Positions 46,405-55,844 of a stretch of DNA of 64,000 nucleotides are shown here, piece after piece. The stretch lies in NCBI RefSeq assembly GCF_016735495.2, contig NZ_JAERQY020000001.1:1612001-1676000 (forward strand). The letters run 5' to 3'. The notes beneath the pieces are model-generated. The model had not been told where the DNA came from and did not search any database. It was given only the letters and a program-made list of their open reading frames with translations. This stretch comes from Lysobacter sp. MMG2 (GTDB lineage Bacteria; Pseudomonadota; Gammaproteobacteria; Xanthomonadales; Xanthomonadaceae). The number at the start of each line of letters is the position of its first letter. Position 1 is the first letter of the stretch. Made by a program: the position numbers and the translations under genes.

Positions 46405-46836
46405 ATGATCCGCATCGCCGCCTGCATCCTCCTGTCGACCGCCTGCGCCGCGACGCACGCCGCAGAACCGCGCCGCGACTCCTACGTCGAAAATGCCCGC
46501 GACGTCGCCGTGCAGCAACCCGGCCCGCACGAGGGCCAGGGCACGACCACCGCGTACCCGTTCTTCGAGGACGCGCAAGGTTTCGACATCGTCTTCCGCC
46601 AGCGCGCACTGCACAAAGGCGCGACCATCGGCGAGCACCGCAACGACAAGGACGAGATCTATTACGTGCTCTCCGGCCGCGGTGAACTGCTGCTCGACGG
46701 AACACGTCGCGAGGTCGCTGCCGGCGATGCGATCCTCACGCGCGACGGCAGCACGCACGCGCTGGCGCAGCGCGGTGAGGAAGACCTCGTCATCCTCGTC
46801 GTCTATCGCAAACGCACCGCACCCGCGAAGCCCTGA
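46405..46836 (+). CDS. Exported cupin-domain protein at the end of the pectin locus
   Basis: A 143-residue protein with a signal peptide (IRIAACILLSTACAATHAAE) and one cupin domain: GATIGEHRNDKDEIYYVLSG (metal-binding His/Glu) and AGDAILTRDGSTHAL (second motif with His). Same strand as kduID, 67 bases after kduD. Cytoplasmic KdgF cupins linearise unsaturated uronate monomers in other pectin degraders; an exported cupin here might do so in the periplasm, before TRAP uptake. That role is inference; family membership is clear. Confidence 0.82.
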   Translation: MIRIAACILLSTACAATHAAEPRRDSYVENARDVAVQQPGPHEGQGTTTAYPFFEDAQGFDIVFRQRALHKGATIGEHRNDKDEIYYVLSGRGELLLDGTRREVAAGDAILTRDGSTHALAQRGEEDLVILVVYRKRTAPAKP

Positions 46837-46981
46837 GTCGATCGCCTCGCGCGAAACCGTGCGTTCATGGTGAAGGCACCGTGACGCAATCACGTCGAAC
46901 GCGTTAACGATGCACGCATTCGCCCGGCCTTAACCCGCGCCCCACGAGCATGCAGCCACACCACCGTGGAGGCCCAGGCCG

Positions 46982-47167
46982 ATGGCGTCGAGCAAGCGCG
47001 AACTCATCTCCCCCAATGGCGACAAGCGCTACGTGCGTCGCGACGAGAAGGGACGTTTCAAGGAATCCGACGACGTCGGTCGATCCCTCTCGCAGGACCG
47101 CAAGCGCTCATCCGACACCACCGTACCGTCCGGACAGGGCGATCACGGCGACCAGAAACGACGCTGA
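46982..47167 (+). CDS. Small conserved basic protein, unknown function
   Basis: A 61-residue highly charged protein (MASSKRELISPNGDKRYVRR, then DEKGRFKESDDVGRSLSQDR). I recognise the pattern of a small hypothetical family widespread in Proteobacteria with the conserved core GDKRYVRRDEKGRFKES, of unknown role. A GTGGAGG sequence upstream provides a ribosome site. Hydrophilic and without membrane segments. Located between the pectin locus and kdpE. Confidence 0.78.
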   Translation: MASSKRELISPNGDKRYVRRDEKGRFKESDDVGRSLSQDRKRSSDTTVPSGQGDHGDQKRR

Positions 47168-47180
47168 GCGAAGCGGGCCG

Positions 47181-47339
47181 ATGAACAGACGCCAGATCTT
47201 CTTCCTGATGGCGGCCATCCTCATCGTCGCCCTGGCCGGCTACCTGTACTTGCACAGCCGGCAGGCCGCGCCGTTGCAGGATGCGTCGCCGAACGCCACC
47301 GGTTCGCTCGGGAAAGCGCCGCTGCAGGCGTGGACGTAA
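47181..47339 (+). CDS. Small single-pass membrane protein
   Basis: A 52-residue protein with one hydrophobic segment (RQIFFLMAAILIVALAGYLY, about residues 4-23) and a short periplasmic tail. ATG at 47181 lies 13 bases after the 61-residue protein stop, so the two are likely co-transcribed. The stop lies 14 bases from the convergent kdpE stop. Family not recognised. Confidence 0.6.
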   Translation: MNRRQIFFLMAAILIVALAGYLYLHSRQAAPLQDASPNATGSLGKAPLQAWT

Positions 47340-47353
47340 GCGTCCGATCCGTC

Positions 47354-48055
47354 CTAGGCGATGAACTTCAGCCCGACACCCGGCTCGGTCGCGATGTAAC
47401 GCGGCCGCGCCGCGTCGTCGTGCAGTTTGTGACGCAGCTTGCCGACCAGCACGCGCAGGTAATGTGTGTCTTCCTGGTGCGTCGGGCCCCACAGTTCGCG
47501 CAGGATCTGCGGCTGCGTCACCACGCGCCCGGCGTGCTGCACCAGAAGTGCGAGCAGTGCGTACTCCTTGCGCGCCAGCACCACTGCGGCACCGTCCAGG
47601 GTCACCTCGCGGCGGACGAGATCGATGTGCAGATGGCCGTCGTCGAATACCGGCGGCGCCTCGGCACTGGTCACACGCGTGCGCAGCAGCGCGCGCACGC
47701 GCGCCATCAGCTCCTGCGCGCCGAAGGGCTTGGTGACGTAGTCGTTCGCGCCGCCGTCGAGGCCGGCGACCTTCTCGGCTTCATGCGATCGAACGGTCAA
47801 CAGGATCACCGGCACCGTCGACCACTGGCGCAGTTCGCGCAGCACCTGCTGGCCGTCGCGATCGGGCAGGCCGAGGTCGAGGATCACCAGATCCGCGCCA
47901 TGCGCGGCCAAGGCCTCCAACCCGCCCTGCCCCGTCTCCGCCGTTTCCACCGCATAGCCCTGCGCGCGCAGGCTGATGTCGAGGAACCGGCGGATCTGCG
48001 GTTCGTCGTCGATCACCAGAATGCGCGGCGGCGTGGTGGCGGAAGGGTCGCTCAT
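47354..48055 (-). CDS. kdpE: KdpE response regulator
   Basis: A 233-residue OmpR-type regulator. The receiver domain (RILVIDDEPQIRRFLDISLR) carries the phospho-acceptor Asp in LVILDLGLPDRDGQ and conserved Lys in DYVTKPFGAQELMARVRALL. The winged-helix domain covers about 130-233 (KEYALLALLVQHAGRVVTQP; YLRVLVGKLRHKL). It activates kdp transcription under potassium limitation or osmotic stress. ATG 48055 lies 13 bases after the kdpD stop. Partner kinase KdpD is immediately upstream. Confidence 0.95.
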   Translation of the reverse strand: MSDPSATTPPRILVIDDEPQIRRFLDISLRAQGYAVETAETGQGGLEALAAHGADLVILDLGLPDRDGQQVLRELRQWSTVPVILLTVRSHEAEKVAGLDGGANDYVTKPFGAQELMARVRALLRTRVTSAEAPPVFDDGHLHIDLVRREVTLDGAAVVLARKEYALLALLVQHAGRVVTQPQILRELWGPTHQEDTHYLRVLVGKLRHKLHDDAARPRYIATEPGVGLKFIA

Positions 48056-48068
48056 CGGTGCGTTGCGT

Positions 48069-50705
48069 TCACGGCTCCAGGCGGGGCAGCGTAATCCGGA
48101 TGGTCGTGCCGCGGCCACCCGGCCCCGGCAGCGCCTCCACGCTGCCGCCGTGCGCGCCGATCATGCCCTGCGTGATCGCCAGCCCCAGGCCCGTGCCCTG
48201 CCGCCCGCGGTCGCCGCGCTCCACGCTGTAGAACATGTCGAAGATGCGCCGGCGTTCGTCCTCGGGAATGCCCGGGCCGCGGTCGCGCACGTCGATGCGC
48301 AGCGCGCCGTCGACGTCGCGCGCCTCCACTTCGACCGCTTCGCCGGCCGGCGAGAACTTCGCCGCGTTCTCCAGCACGTTGAACAGCGCTTGTTCGACCA
48401 GCGCCGGATGCACCCAGATCGGCGCCATGTCCGGCTGCACCGCTACCTCGAAACGCGCCTGCGGCTCGTAACGCGACAGGCGCGTCACCGCCGAGCCGAT
48501 CAGCTCGTCCACGCCGATCCAGTCGCGATTGAGCGTGAGGCCGCCGTGGCCCAGGCGCGTCATGTCGAGCAGGTTCTGGATGTAGCGGTCCAGCCGCTCG
48601 CCCTCGATGCGGATGGTGTCGAGCAGGCTGCGCCGGTCCTGCGGGCCCATCGCGTCGCCGTAATGGTCCAGGCTGCTGGCCGAACCGATGATCGAAGCCA
48701 GCGGCGAGCGAAGGTCGTGCGACACCGACGACAGCAACGCCGAACGCAATCGCTCGGTCTCGCTGCCCACGCGCGCGTCTTCCAGGTCGGCGACCAGGCG
48801 CGTGCGCACCAGGGCCTGCGCGATGTCTTCGGCCATCGCCTCGGCGAGGCGGCGTTGCTCCGCGCCCAGACGCGTGCCGTCGGGCAGACGCAGGCCGACC
48901 ACGCCGGTCTCACGCTCACCCAGCGCCAACGGCAGGAACCACCAGTCCGAGCCGGCCAGCGTGTCGGTGAAATGGCCGGAAGCCTGGCGATGACGCATCG
49001 CCCAGTCGGCCGCGGCGCGGTCCTTTTCGTCGAGCACTTCGAAGTGCAGCGACTGCGCACCGGCATGCAGCACGACGTCCGCGTCCAGCGCACGACGCAA
49101 CGCATCGCGGCCGGCATGCAGCACCTGGCCCAGGTCGGCCGCGGTGGACAGTTGCCGGCCCAGCGTCTGCAACGCCGTCGCCTGCGCGTTGGCGGCGCGC
49201 AGCGCGAGCACCTGCATGCGCAGCTTCGACGCGAGCCTGCCCGCCACCAGCGCGGCGATCAGGAACAGCACGACGGTGATCGCACCCTGCCGCGCGCCGA
49301 TCATCAGCGTGAAGCGCGGTTCGATGAAAAAGAAGTTGTAGGCGAAGAAGCACAGCACCGCGGCGATCACCGCCGCCGTCATGCGCGTGCGCGCGGCGAC
49401 CAGCACGACGGCGACGATGAAGATCAGCGACAGGTCGTCCAGTCCGATCCAGCGTTCGGCGAACCACGCCAGCGCGGTCGCCGCTGCCGCGGAAAACACC
49501 GCCAGCGCCGCATCGCTGCGCGTGAGCAGGCTGCCCGTGCCGCGCCAGGAGCGGCGCGCGCGGGCGCGCGCCTCCGGCGTGCTGACGATGGTCAGCTCGT
49601 AATGCGCGCCGCGCTGGATCAACTGCTGCGTCAACGTGCGGTTGAACATGCGCGCGACCGGCCGCTCGCGCGTGCGGCCGAGCACGATCGCGCTGGCGCC
49701 CGAGCGCGCGCCGTGGTCCAGCAACGCATCGACGATGTTGTTCCCGTGCAGCACCAGCGCATCGCCGCCGAGGCGCCGGGCCAATGCGAACGCGCGGTCG
49801 AGTTCGCGCTGTCGCGCGTCGTCCGTGGCCTGGCTGCCCTGCACGGTGACGACCGTCCACGGCGCATCGCGGCGTTCGGCCAGGCGGCGCGCCACGCGCA
49901 CGAGGTACTCCGACTGCCCGCGCCCGTCGATCGCCACCATCACGCCGCGCCGCAGCGGCACACCGGGCAATCCGCGCGCGGCCTGCGCCTCGCGCAGATC
50001 GCTGTCGACGCGGTCGGCGGCGGTCTGCATCGCCAGCTCGCGCAGCGCGGTGAGGTTGCTCGGCGAGAAGAACGCCTGCAGCGCCTGCGCCGCCTGCTCC
50101 GGCACGTAGACCTTGCCCTGCTGCAGACGCTCGATCAGCTCGCGCGGCGGCAGGTCGACCAGCACGATGTCGCGCAGCCGGTCGAACACGGCGTCCGGCA
50201 CGGTCTCGCTCACCCGTATGCCGGTGATGCGGTGGACGACGTCGTTGAGGCTTTCCAGGTGCTGGATGTTGATCGTGGTGTAGACGTCGATGCCGGCGTC
50301 GAGCAGTTCCACCACGTCCTGCCAGCGGCGTTCGTGGCGACTGCCGGGCACATTGCGGTGCGCCAGTTCGTCCACCAGCGCCAGCGCCGGCTTGCGCGCG
50401 AGCAGTGCGTCGAGGTCGAGTTCCTCCAGCGCGCGTCCGAGGTACTCCACGCGCCTGCGCGGCTGCAGCTCCAGTCCGTCGAGCAGCGCCGCGGTCTCGC
50501 CGCGACCGTGCGTTTCGACGATGCCGACGACCACGTCGAGGCCGCGCCGCTGCAACTCGCGCGCACGGGCGAGCATGGTGTAGGTCTTGCCGACGCCCGG
50601 CGCCGCGCCGAGGAAAATCGTCAGCCGCCCCGCGCCTTCGCGCCGGAGTTCGCCGATAAGGGCGTCGGCCTGCTGCTCGCGTCGGGCGTCGTGGGAATCG
50701 GTCAT
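48069..50705 (-). CDS. kdpD: KdpD sensor histidine kinase
   Basis: An 878-residue potassium sensor. N-terminal KdpD domain with Walker A (FLGAAPGVGKTYTMLARARE) and DELAHRNVPGSRHERRWQD, then a Usp-like domain, four clustered membrane helices (LIFIVAVVLVAARTRMTAAV; AVLCFFAYNFFFIEPRFT), a GAF-like segment, and the kinase core with phospho-His about residue 660 (SSVSHDLRSPLASIIGSASS) and ATPase motifs (NVLENAAKFSP; GTGLGLAI). Full-length and standard. ATG 50705 gives the usual start; an upstream ATG 15 codons earlier is possible. A family A repeat separates it from kdpC. Confidence 0.95.
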   Translation of the reverse strand: MTDSHDARREQQADALIGELRREGAGRLTIFLGAAPGVGKTYTMLARARELQRRGLDVVVGIVETHGRGETAALLDGLELQPRRRVEYLGRALEELDLDALLARKPALALVDELAHRNVPGSRHERRWQDVVELLDAGIDVYTTINIQHLESLNDVVHRITGIRVSETVPDAVFDRLRDIVLVDLPPRELIERLQQGKVYVPEQAAQALQAFFSPSNLTALRELAMQTAADRVDSDLREAQAARGLPGVPLRRGVMVAIDGRGQSEYLVRVARRLAERRDAPWTVVTVQGSQATDDARQRELDRAFALARRLGGDALVLHGNNIVDALLDHGARSGASAIVLGRTRERPVARMFNRTLTQQLIQRGAHYELTIVSTPEARARARRSWRGTGSLLTRSDAALAVFSAAAATALAWFAERWIGLDDLSLIFIVAVVLVAARTRMTAAVIAAVLCFFAYNFFFIEPRFTLMIGARQGAITVVLFLIAALVAGRLASKLRMQVLALRAANAQATALQTLGRQLSTAADLGQVLHAGRDALRRALDADVVLHAGAQSLHFEVLDEKDRAAADWAMRHRQASGHFTDTLAGSDWWFLPLALGERETGVVGLRLPDGTRLGAEQRRLAEAMAEDIAQALVRTRLVADLEDARVGSETERLRSALLSSVSHDLRSPLASIIGSASSLDHYGDAMGPQDRRSLLDTIRIEGERLDRYIQNLLDMTRLGHGGLTLNRDWIGVDELIGSAVTRLSRYEPQARFEVAVQPDMAPIWVHPALVEQALFNVLENAAKFSPAGEAVEVEARDVDGALRIDVRDRGPGIPEDERRRIFDMFYSVERGDRGRQGTGLGLAITQGMIGAHGGSVEALPGPGGRGTTIRITLPRLEP

Positions 50706-50819
50706 GCGGGCATTGTGCTGGATGGTGGCTGCGGTTGCGTCGCTCGGCATACGGAGTAGGTGCCTGCGTTCTGGACTGGGCGTTCGGCGCGCTCGGCCCG
50801 ACCTCCGCGCCGGCCTGTA

Positions 50820-50930
50820 CCGTTCGTCCTGAGCGTAGCGAAGCGGAGTCGAAGGACGGGCGGGCGGCAGCGCTCCAGGCCCGTCCATCCTTCGACTTCG
50901 CGGCTTCGCCGCTACGCTCAGGACGAACGG
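50820..50930. repeat. Family A repeat, copy 3, between kdpC and kdpD
   Basis: CCGTTCGTCCTGAGC with GGAGTCGAAGGACGGGCGGG on the left and CCGTCCATCCTTCGACTTCG with CGCTCAGGACGAACGG on the right. Copies 1 and 2 are at 1345 and 45436. Confidence 0.85.
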
Positions 50931-50956
50931 GGTGAGATTGCGCGATCCGCCACGCC

Positions 50957-51577
50957 TCAGCGTGCGCGATCCAGCGCCACATTCAACTCCAGCACGTTCA
51001 CCCGCGGCCGCCCGAGCACGCCGAACGTCGCCGGCTCCGTATGCCCGGCGACCAGCGCGTTCACCTGCGCCTCGCTCAGCCCGCGCGCCTTCGCCACGCG
51101 GGCGATCTGCACGCGCACGCCTTCGGGCGACAGGTGCGGGTCCATGCCGCCGCCGGACATCGTGACCAGCTCGGCGGGCACCTGCGCGGGTGCGATGCCT
51201 TCGCGCTGCGCGACCTGCTGGCGCAGTTCGTCCATGCGCTTGCGCAGGTCCGGATTGCTGCGCGCCAGGTTGCTGCCGGCGGCGGCCATCGGGTCGTAGT
51301 TGCCGGCCGATGGGCGCGGCTGGAAATAGCGCGCATCGACGAACGGCTGCGCGACCAGCGCCGAGCCGCGCGGCGTGCCGTCGACTTCGACCATGCTGCC
51401 GGTGGCCTGGTGCGGAAACAGCACGCGCCCGAGGCCCGCGCCCGCGAGCGAATACAGGAAGCCGAAGCCGGCCAGGATGACGACGGCGAAGCCGACGCTG
51501 GCGCGCAGCGTGGAGCGGTCGTCGATGGTGCGGGCGCGCGAGTCGTGTGAAGCGGATTCAGCGATTGCGTGATTCAT
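50957..51577 (-). CDS. kdpC: KdpC potassium-transporting ATPase subunit
   Basis: A 206-residue single-pass subunit with an N-terminal helix (ASVGFAVVILAGFGFLYSLA), then a periplasmic domain: YFQPRPSAGNYDPMAAAGSN, SGGGMDPHLSPEGVRVQIAR, and C-terminal GVLGRPRVNVLELNVALD, all typical of KdpC. It stabilises the KdpFABC complex. It follows kdpB after an 81-base gap containing a family C hairpin. Confidence 0.95.
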   Translation of the reverse strand: MNHAIAESASHDSRARTIDDRSTLRASVGFAVVILAGFGFLYSLAGAGLGRVLFPHQATGSMVEVDGTPRGSALVAQPFVDARYFQPRPSAGNYDPMAAAGSNLARSNPDLRKRMDELRQQVAQREGIAPAQVPAELVTMSGGGMDPHLSPEGVRVQIARVAKARGLSEAQVNALVAGHTEPATFGVLGRPRVNVLELNVALDRAR

Positions 51578-51614
51578 TTGGAGTCCTTCGAGCGGTTGGC
51601 GGGTTCGGGCGCGG

Positions 51615-51652
51615 CCCTCGCCCCAACCCCTCTCCCGCAGGCGGGAGAGGGG
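51615..51652. repeat. Family C short hairpin between kdpB and kdpC
   Basis: CCCCTCTCCCGCAGGCGGGA begins a hairpin (CCCCTCTCCCGC/GCGGGAGAGGGG) preceded by CCCTCGCCCCAA. One arm unit of family C, close to the kdpB stop. Confidence 0.8.
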
Positions 51653-51658
51653 CTTTCA

Positions 51659-53743
51659 TCACAGGCCGAGCGCGACCAGCGCCATGTCGATCAGCTTGAT
51701 GCCGGCGAACGGCAGCAGCACGCCGCCCACGCCGTACATCAGCATGTTCCGGCGCAGCAGCGCGACTGCGCTGGCCGGTCTGAAGCGCACGCCCTTCAGC
51801 GCGAGCGGGATCAGCGCCGGGATGATGATCGCGTTGAACACCAGCGCCGCCAGCACGGCGTTGCGCGGGCTCGACAGCGCCATGACGTTGAGCGCCGCCA
51901 TCTGCGGGATCGCCGCGGCGAACAGCGCCGGCAGGATCGCGAAGTACTTCGACACGTCGTTGGCGAGCGAGAACGTGGTCAGCGCGCCGCGCGTGATCAG
52001 CTGCTGCTTGCCCACTTCCACCACGGCGAGCAGCTTGGCCGGATCGCTGTCGAGGTCGACCATGTTGCCGGCTTCCTTCGCCGCCTGCGTGCCGGAGTTC
52101 ATCGCCAGGCCGACGTCGGCCTGCGCCAGCGCGGGCGCGTCGTTGGTGCCGTCACCGACCATCGCGATCAGGCGTCCGCCGGCCTGCTCGGCGCGAATGC
52201 GGGCCAGCTTGTCTTCCGGCCGCGCTTCGGCGATGTAGTCGTCCACGCCGGCTTCCGCGGCGATCGCGGCGGCGGTGAGCGGGTTGTCGCCGGTGATCAT
52301 CACGGTGCGGATGCCCATCGCGCGCAGTCGCGCGAAACGTTCCTTGACGCCGTGCTTCACCACGTCCGACAGCTCGATCACGCCGAGCACGTGCCGGCCT
52401 TCGCTCACCACCAGCGGCGTGGCGCCGCCGCGCGCGACCTGTTCGATGCGACCGCGCAGCTCCGCCGGCACACTGCCGCCAAGCGCCTTGACGTGGCGTT
52501 CGATCGCATCGCCCGCGCCCTTGCGGATCGTGCGCGGCGCACCGTCCTCGCCGTCGAGCAGGTCCACGCCCGACATGCGCGTCTGCGCGGTGAACTGCAC
52601 GTAGTGGGCGCGCTCCGGATCCTGCATCGGTGCGCCCTGCTCGCGCGCCAGCTTGACGATCGACTTGCCTTCGGGCGTCGGGTCGGCCAGCGAGGACAGC
52701 AGTGCGGCGTTGCGAAGCTGTTCGGCGTCGATGCCGGCAAGCGGGTGGAACGCCGTCGCCTGTCGATCGCCGTGCGTGATCGTGCCGGTCTTGTCGAGCA
52801 GCAGCACGTCGACGTCGCCAGCCACTTCCACCGCCTTGCCCGACTTCGCCAGTACATTGGCGGCCAGCGCGCGGTTCATGCCGGCGATGCCGATGGCCGG
52901 CAGCAGGCCGCCGATGGTGGTCGGGATCAGACACACCAGCAGCGCGATGAGCAGCAGCGGATCGAGCGTGGCGTTGACGAAGCCCGCCAGCGCCGGCAGC
53001 GTCGCCACCACGATCAGGAACGTCAGCGTCATCGCCGCCAGCAGCATGGTCAGCGCGATCTCGTTCGGCGTCTTCTGGCGATTGGCGCCTTCCACCAGCG
53101 CGATCATGCGGTCCAGGAAGCTCTGGCCCGGTTCGGCGCTGACCTGCACGACGATTTCATCCGACAGCACCTTGGTGCCGCCGATCACGCCGGAACGGTC
53201 GGTGCCGGCCTCGCGCAGCACCGGCGCGGATTCGCCGGTGACGGCGGCCTCGTTGATGGTCGCCACGCCTTCGACGATCTCGCCATCGGCGGGAATGAAC
53301 TCACCGGCGGAGACGATCACGTGATCGCCCGGCTTCAACGTGGCGGCGGCGACGCGCGACTCGCCGCCCACGCGGGTTCGACCGTTGAGGCGGCGCGCGA
53401 TCAGGTCGCGCCGTGCCGCGCGCAGCGAAGCCGCCTGGCCGCGACCGCGCGCTTCGGCGATGGCCTCGGCGAAGTTGGCGAACAGCACCGTCACGAACAG
53501 GATCAGCGTGACGGCGATTCCGAAGGCGCGGCCTCCGGAAAGCGCATCGCCCGGCGTCACCGCCGTGATCAGCGCCGACAACAGCGTGCCGAGCAGCACG
53601 ATGGCGATGATCGGGCTCTTCAGCGCCTGGCGCGGGGCCAGCTTGCGGAAGGCGTCGAGCATCGCGGCGCGCAGAACGGCCGCGTCGAACATCGCCGCCT
53701 GCCTGCGCGCGGTGCCGAGATGGGATTGGGTCATGTCGTTCAT
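51659..53743 (-). CDS. kdpB: KdpB P-type ATPase subunit
   Basis: A 694-residue P-type ATPase energising potassium import. The phosphorylation site is D317 in [12 protein letters not shown]; other motifs are the actuator loop [10 protein letters not shown], the ATP-site [16 protein letters not shown] and the hinge [18 protein letters not shown]. Helices carry the usual [21 protein letters not shown] 53743 ([10 protein letters not shown]) is chosen; an in-frame extension upstream is encoded by the family B repeats and is not expected to be translated. Confidence 0.96.
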   Translation of the reverse strand: MNDMTQSHLGTARRQAAMFDAAVLRAAMLDAFRKLAPRQALKSPIIAIVLLGTLLSALITAVTPGDALSGGRAFGIAVTLILFVTVLFANFAEAIAEARGRGQAASLRAARRDLIARRLNGRTRVGGESRVAAATLKPGDHVIVSAGEFIPADGEIVEGVATINEAAVTGESAPVLREAGTDRSGVIGGTKVLSDEIVVQVSAEPGQSFLDRMIALVEGANRQKTPNEIALTMLLAAMTLTFLIVVATLPALAGFVNATLDPLLLIALLVCLIPTTIGGLLPAIGIAGMNRALAANVLAKSGKAVEVAGDVDVLLLDKTGTITHGDRQATAFHPLAGIDAEQLRNAALLSSLADPTPEGKSIVKLAREQGAPMQDPERAHYVQFTAQTRMSGVDLLDGEDGAPRTIRKGAGDAIERHVKALGGSVPAELRGRIEQVARGGATPLVVSEGRHVLGVIELSDVVKHGVKERFARLRAMGIRTVMITGDNPLTAAAIAAEAGVDDYIAEARPEDKLARIRAEQAGGRLIAMVGDGTNDAPALAQADVGLAMNSGTQAAKEAGNMVDLDSDPAKLLAVVEVGKQQLITRGALTTFSLANDVSKYFAILPALFAAAIPQMAALNVMALSSPRNAVLAALVFNAIIIPALIPLALKGVRFRPASAVALLRRNMLMYGVGGVLLPFAGIKLIDMALVALGL

Positions 53744-53761
53744 CGTTTCGTTTCCGTCTTC

Positions 53762-53842
53762 GTCATTCCCGCGAAAGCGGGAATCGAGTGCCTTCGTGCG
53801 GTGCGGGGAACGTCGCTGGATCCCCGCGTTCGCGGGGATGAC
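53762..53842. repeat. Family B hairpin pair between kdpA and kdpB
   Basis: GTCATTCCCGCGAAAGCGGG (from 53762) and GGATCCCCGCGTTCGCGGGG (from 53818) are two hairpins of the same family, 33 bases apart and in opposite orientation. Together they fill nearly all of the 108-base gap between the genes. Confidence 0.88.
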
Positions 53843-53851
53843 GACCAAGGG

Positions 53852-55582
53852 TCATTGCGCCGCGAGCGTCAGGTGGTCCGCGATCGGCCCCAGCACCAGC
53901 GCCGGGGTGAACTGCAGCACCGTGAGGATCACCACCACCGCCACCAGGGTGAGCGCGAACGTCGGTGTTTCGACGTGCAGCGTGCCGCTGCTTTCCGGTG
54001 CGACGCGCTTGCGGGCGAGCAGGCCGGCGACGGCCAGCGGCACGATCAGCGCCGGGAATCGGCCGAGCGCGAGCACCACTGCGCAGCTGAGGTTCCACCA
54101 GTACGTCGCATCGCCCAGACCCTCGAACCCCGAGCCATTGTTGGCGAACGCCGAGGTGTACTCGTAGAACACCTGGCCGATGCCGTGGAAGGACGGATTG
54201 GAGTTGCCCGTGATCGACGGGATCGCCAGCGTGACCGCGCTGAAGCCCAGCACGACCAACGGTTGCAGCAGGATGAGCAGCGCGAGCAGGCGCACTTCCG
54301 GCGCTTCGAGCTTGCGGCCGAACAGTTCGGGCGTGCGGCCCGTCATCAGACCGGCGAGGAACACGCTCAGCAGCAGGTAGACGAGGAACTGCTGCAATCC
54401 GCAGCCGATGCCGCCCCAGATCGCGTTGATCAGCATGTTGACCATCGCCACGCCACCGGTGAGCGGCGCGAGCGAGTCGTGCATCGCGTTCACCGAACCG
54501 TTGTTGACCTGCGTGGTCAGGCCCGACCACAGCGCGGAGGATTCCACGCCCAGGCGCACTTCCTTGCCTTCCATCACCGCCGGATCGCTCGTCGTGGACG
54601 AGTACGCTTCCGACCACATCGACATTCCGGTGGACGCCACCGACATCAGCAGCATCGTGCCGAACACCATCGCGGTGAGGCGACGGCGTCCGACCAGCGG
54701 GCCGACCATGAAGGTGATCGCGATCGGGATCAGGACGATGCCGAGCATCTCGATGAAGTTGGACAGCGGCGTCGGGTTCTCCAGCGCGACCGCGCTGTTG
54801 GGGCCGTACCAGCCGCCACCGTTGGAACCCAGCTGCTTGGCCGCGACCATCGGCGACACGGGGCCGAGCGGGATCTTCTGTTCCTTCATTTCCGCGCTGG
54901 CGTCGATCGGCGCGACGGTCGGGCCGCTTTCCAGCGTCGAAGGCACGCCTTGCCAGGTCAGCAGCGCCGACCACAGCAGGCACAGCGGCAGCATGAAGCG
55001 CAGCGTGGCGCGGGTGACGTCGGCCCAGTAGTTGCCGAGGTCGCGGTCGGTGTCGGAGGCGCTCACGGCCGCAGGCGATGCTGACGCATCGCCAAGGCGC
55101 GCGGCCGTTCGCCCACCAAACAAGCCTCTCAGCGTCGCCACCGCGACCGCCAGCCCCATCATCGGCGTCACCACCTGTAGGCCGACGATGCCGACCATCT
55201 GCGAGAGATAGCTCAGCTGCGCCTGGCCGGAGTAGTGCTGCTGGTTGGTGTTGGTGAGGAAGGACACCATGGTGTGCAGCGCCGTGTCCCAGCGCATGTT
55301 CGCGATGCCGTCGGGATTGAGCGGCAACCACGCCTGGGTCATGAACTGCACCCACACCACCAGCCCGACGACGAGGTTGCTCAGCGCGAATGCCTTCGCA
55401 TAGCCGCGCCAGGTCATGCCGCGCGCGGGGTCGGTGCCGAGCAGTTTGTAGATCGCGCGCTCCACGGGACCGAACACCGCGTCCAGCGGTGAACGATCGC
55501 CGCGCATCACGCGCGCGAGGTAGAGGCCCAGTGGCCATCCCAGCAGGATGGCGAGCAGCAGTACGAGAAGAAATTCGGTCAT
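53852..55582 (-). CDS. kdpA: KdpA potassium channel-like subunit
   Basis: A 576-residue multi-pass subunit that selects potassium. Its selectivity-loop motifs are present: TNTNQQHYSGQAQLSYLSQM, GSNGGGWYGPNSAVALENPT, TTQVNNGSVNAMHDS and FANNGSGFEGL. Starts at ATG 55582 (MTEFLLVLLLAILLGWPLG). An open frame continues upstream into a family D repeat, giving an unlikely leader. It works with KdpB, KdpC and KdpF; length is normal. Confidence 0.96.
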   Translation of the reverse strand: MTEFLLVLLLAILLGWPLGLYLARVMRGDRSPLDAVFGPVERAIYKLLGTDPARGMTWRGYAKAFALSNLVVGLVVWVQFMTQAWLPLNPDGIANMRWDTALHTMVSFLTNTNQQHYSGQAQLSYLSQMVGIVGLQVVTPMMGLAVAVATLRGLFGGRTAARLGDASASPAAVSASDTDRDLGNYWADVTRATLRFMLPLCLLWSALLTWQGVPSTLESGPTVAPIDASAEMKEQKIPLGPVSPMVAAKQLGSNGGGWYGPNSAVALENPTPLSNFIEMLGIVLIPIAITFMVGPLVGRRRLTAMVFGTMLLMSVASTGMSMWSEAYSSTTSDPAVMEGKEVRLGVESSALWSGLTTQVNNGSVNAMHDSLAPLTGGVAMVNMLINAIWGGIGCGLQQFLVYLLLSVFLAGLMTGRTPELFGRKLEAPEVRLLALLILLQPLVVLGFSAVTLAIPSITGNSNPSFHGIGQVFYEYTSAFANNGSGFEGLGDATYWWNLSCAVVLALGRFPALIVPLAVAGLLARKRVAPESSGTLHVETPTFALTLVAVVVILTVLQFTPALVLGPIADHLTLAAQ

Positions 55583-55602
55583 GGGAACAGTCCCGTGGTG
55601 TT

Positions 55603-55726
55603 GCCCCCTCCCCTGCTTGCAGGGGAGGGTTGGGGAGGGGTTGCGAAGCCGCAACGCGGCGAGCTCGGACGCTGACGCGCCCTCACTACCCCCTCCCAAC
55701 CTCCCCCTGCAGGCAGGGGGAGGAGC
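55603..55726. repeat. Family D repeat between kdpF and kdpA
   Basis: GCCCCCTCCCCTGCTTGCAG begins a hairpin continuing GGGAGGGTTGGGGAGGGG, a unique centre, and CCCCCTCCCAACCTCCCCCT at the right. The block 55643-55668 is identical to 36013-36038 inside the pectin methylesterase gene. Confidence 0.88.
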
Positions 55727-55732
55727 AGGTGA

Positions 55733-55825
55733 TTAGAAGTCTTCGGGGCGAAGAATCACGTACAGCAGATACGCAGCGGCCATCACCACCGCGATGCTGC
55801 AGACGAAGGCAAGCCAGCCGGGCAT
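55733..55825 (-). CDS. kdpF: KdpF small membrane subunit
   Basis: A 30-residue hydrophobic peptide, MPGWLAFVCSIAVVMAAAYL then LYVILRPEDF, starting at ATG 55825 and ending at TAA 55733. Length, single membrane helix and the C-terminal R-P-E pattern match KdpF, which stabilises the KdpABC complex. It is 150 bases upstream of kdpA and 19 bases after the porin stop, in the same operon direction. Confidence 0.85.
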   Translation of the reverse strand: MPGWLAFVCSIAVVMAAAYLLYVILRPEDF

Positions 55826-55844
55826 GTCGGTGTCTCCGGTGAGA

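Noticed and set aside
53744-53848. N-terminal extension of KdpB into the repeat
   Set aside because: The extra residues are encoded by family B hairpins and have no KdpB similarity; the internal ATG at 53743 gives the normal length.
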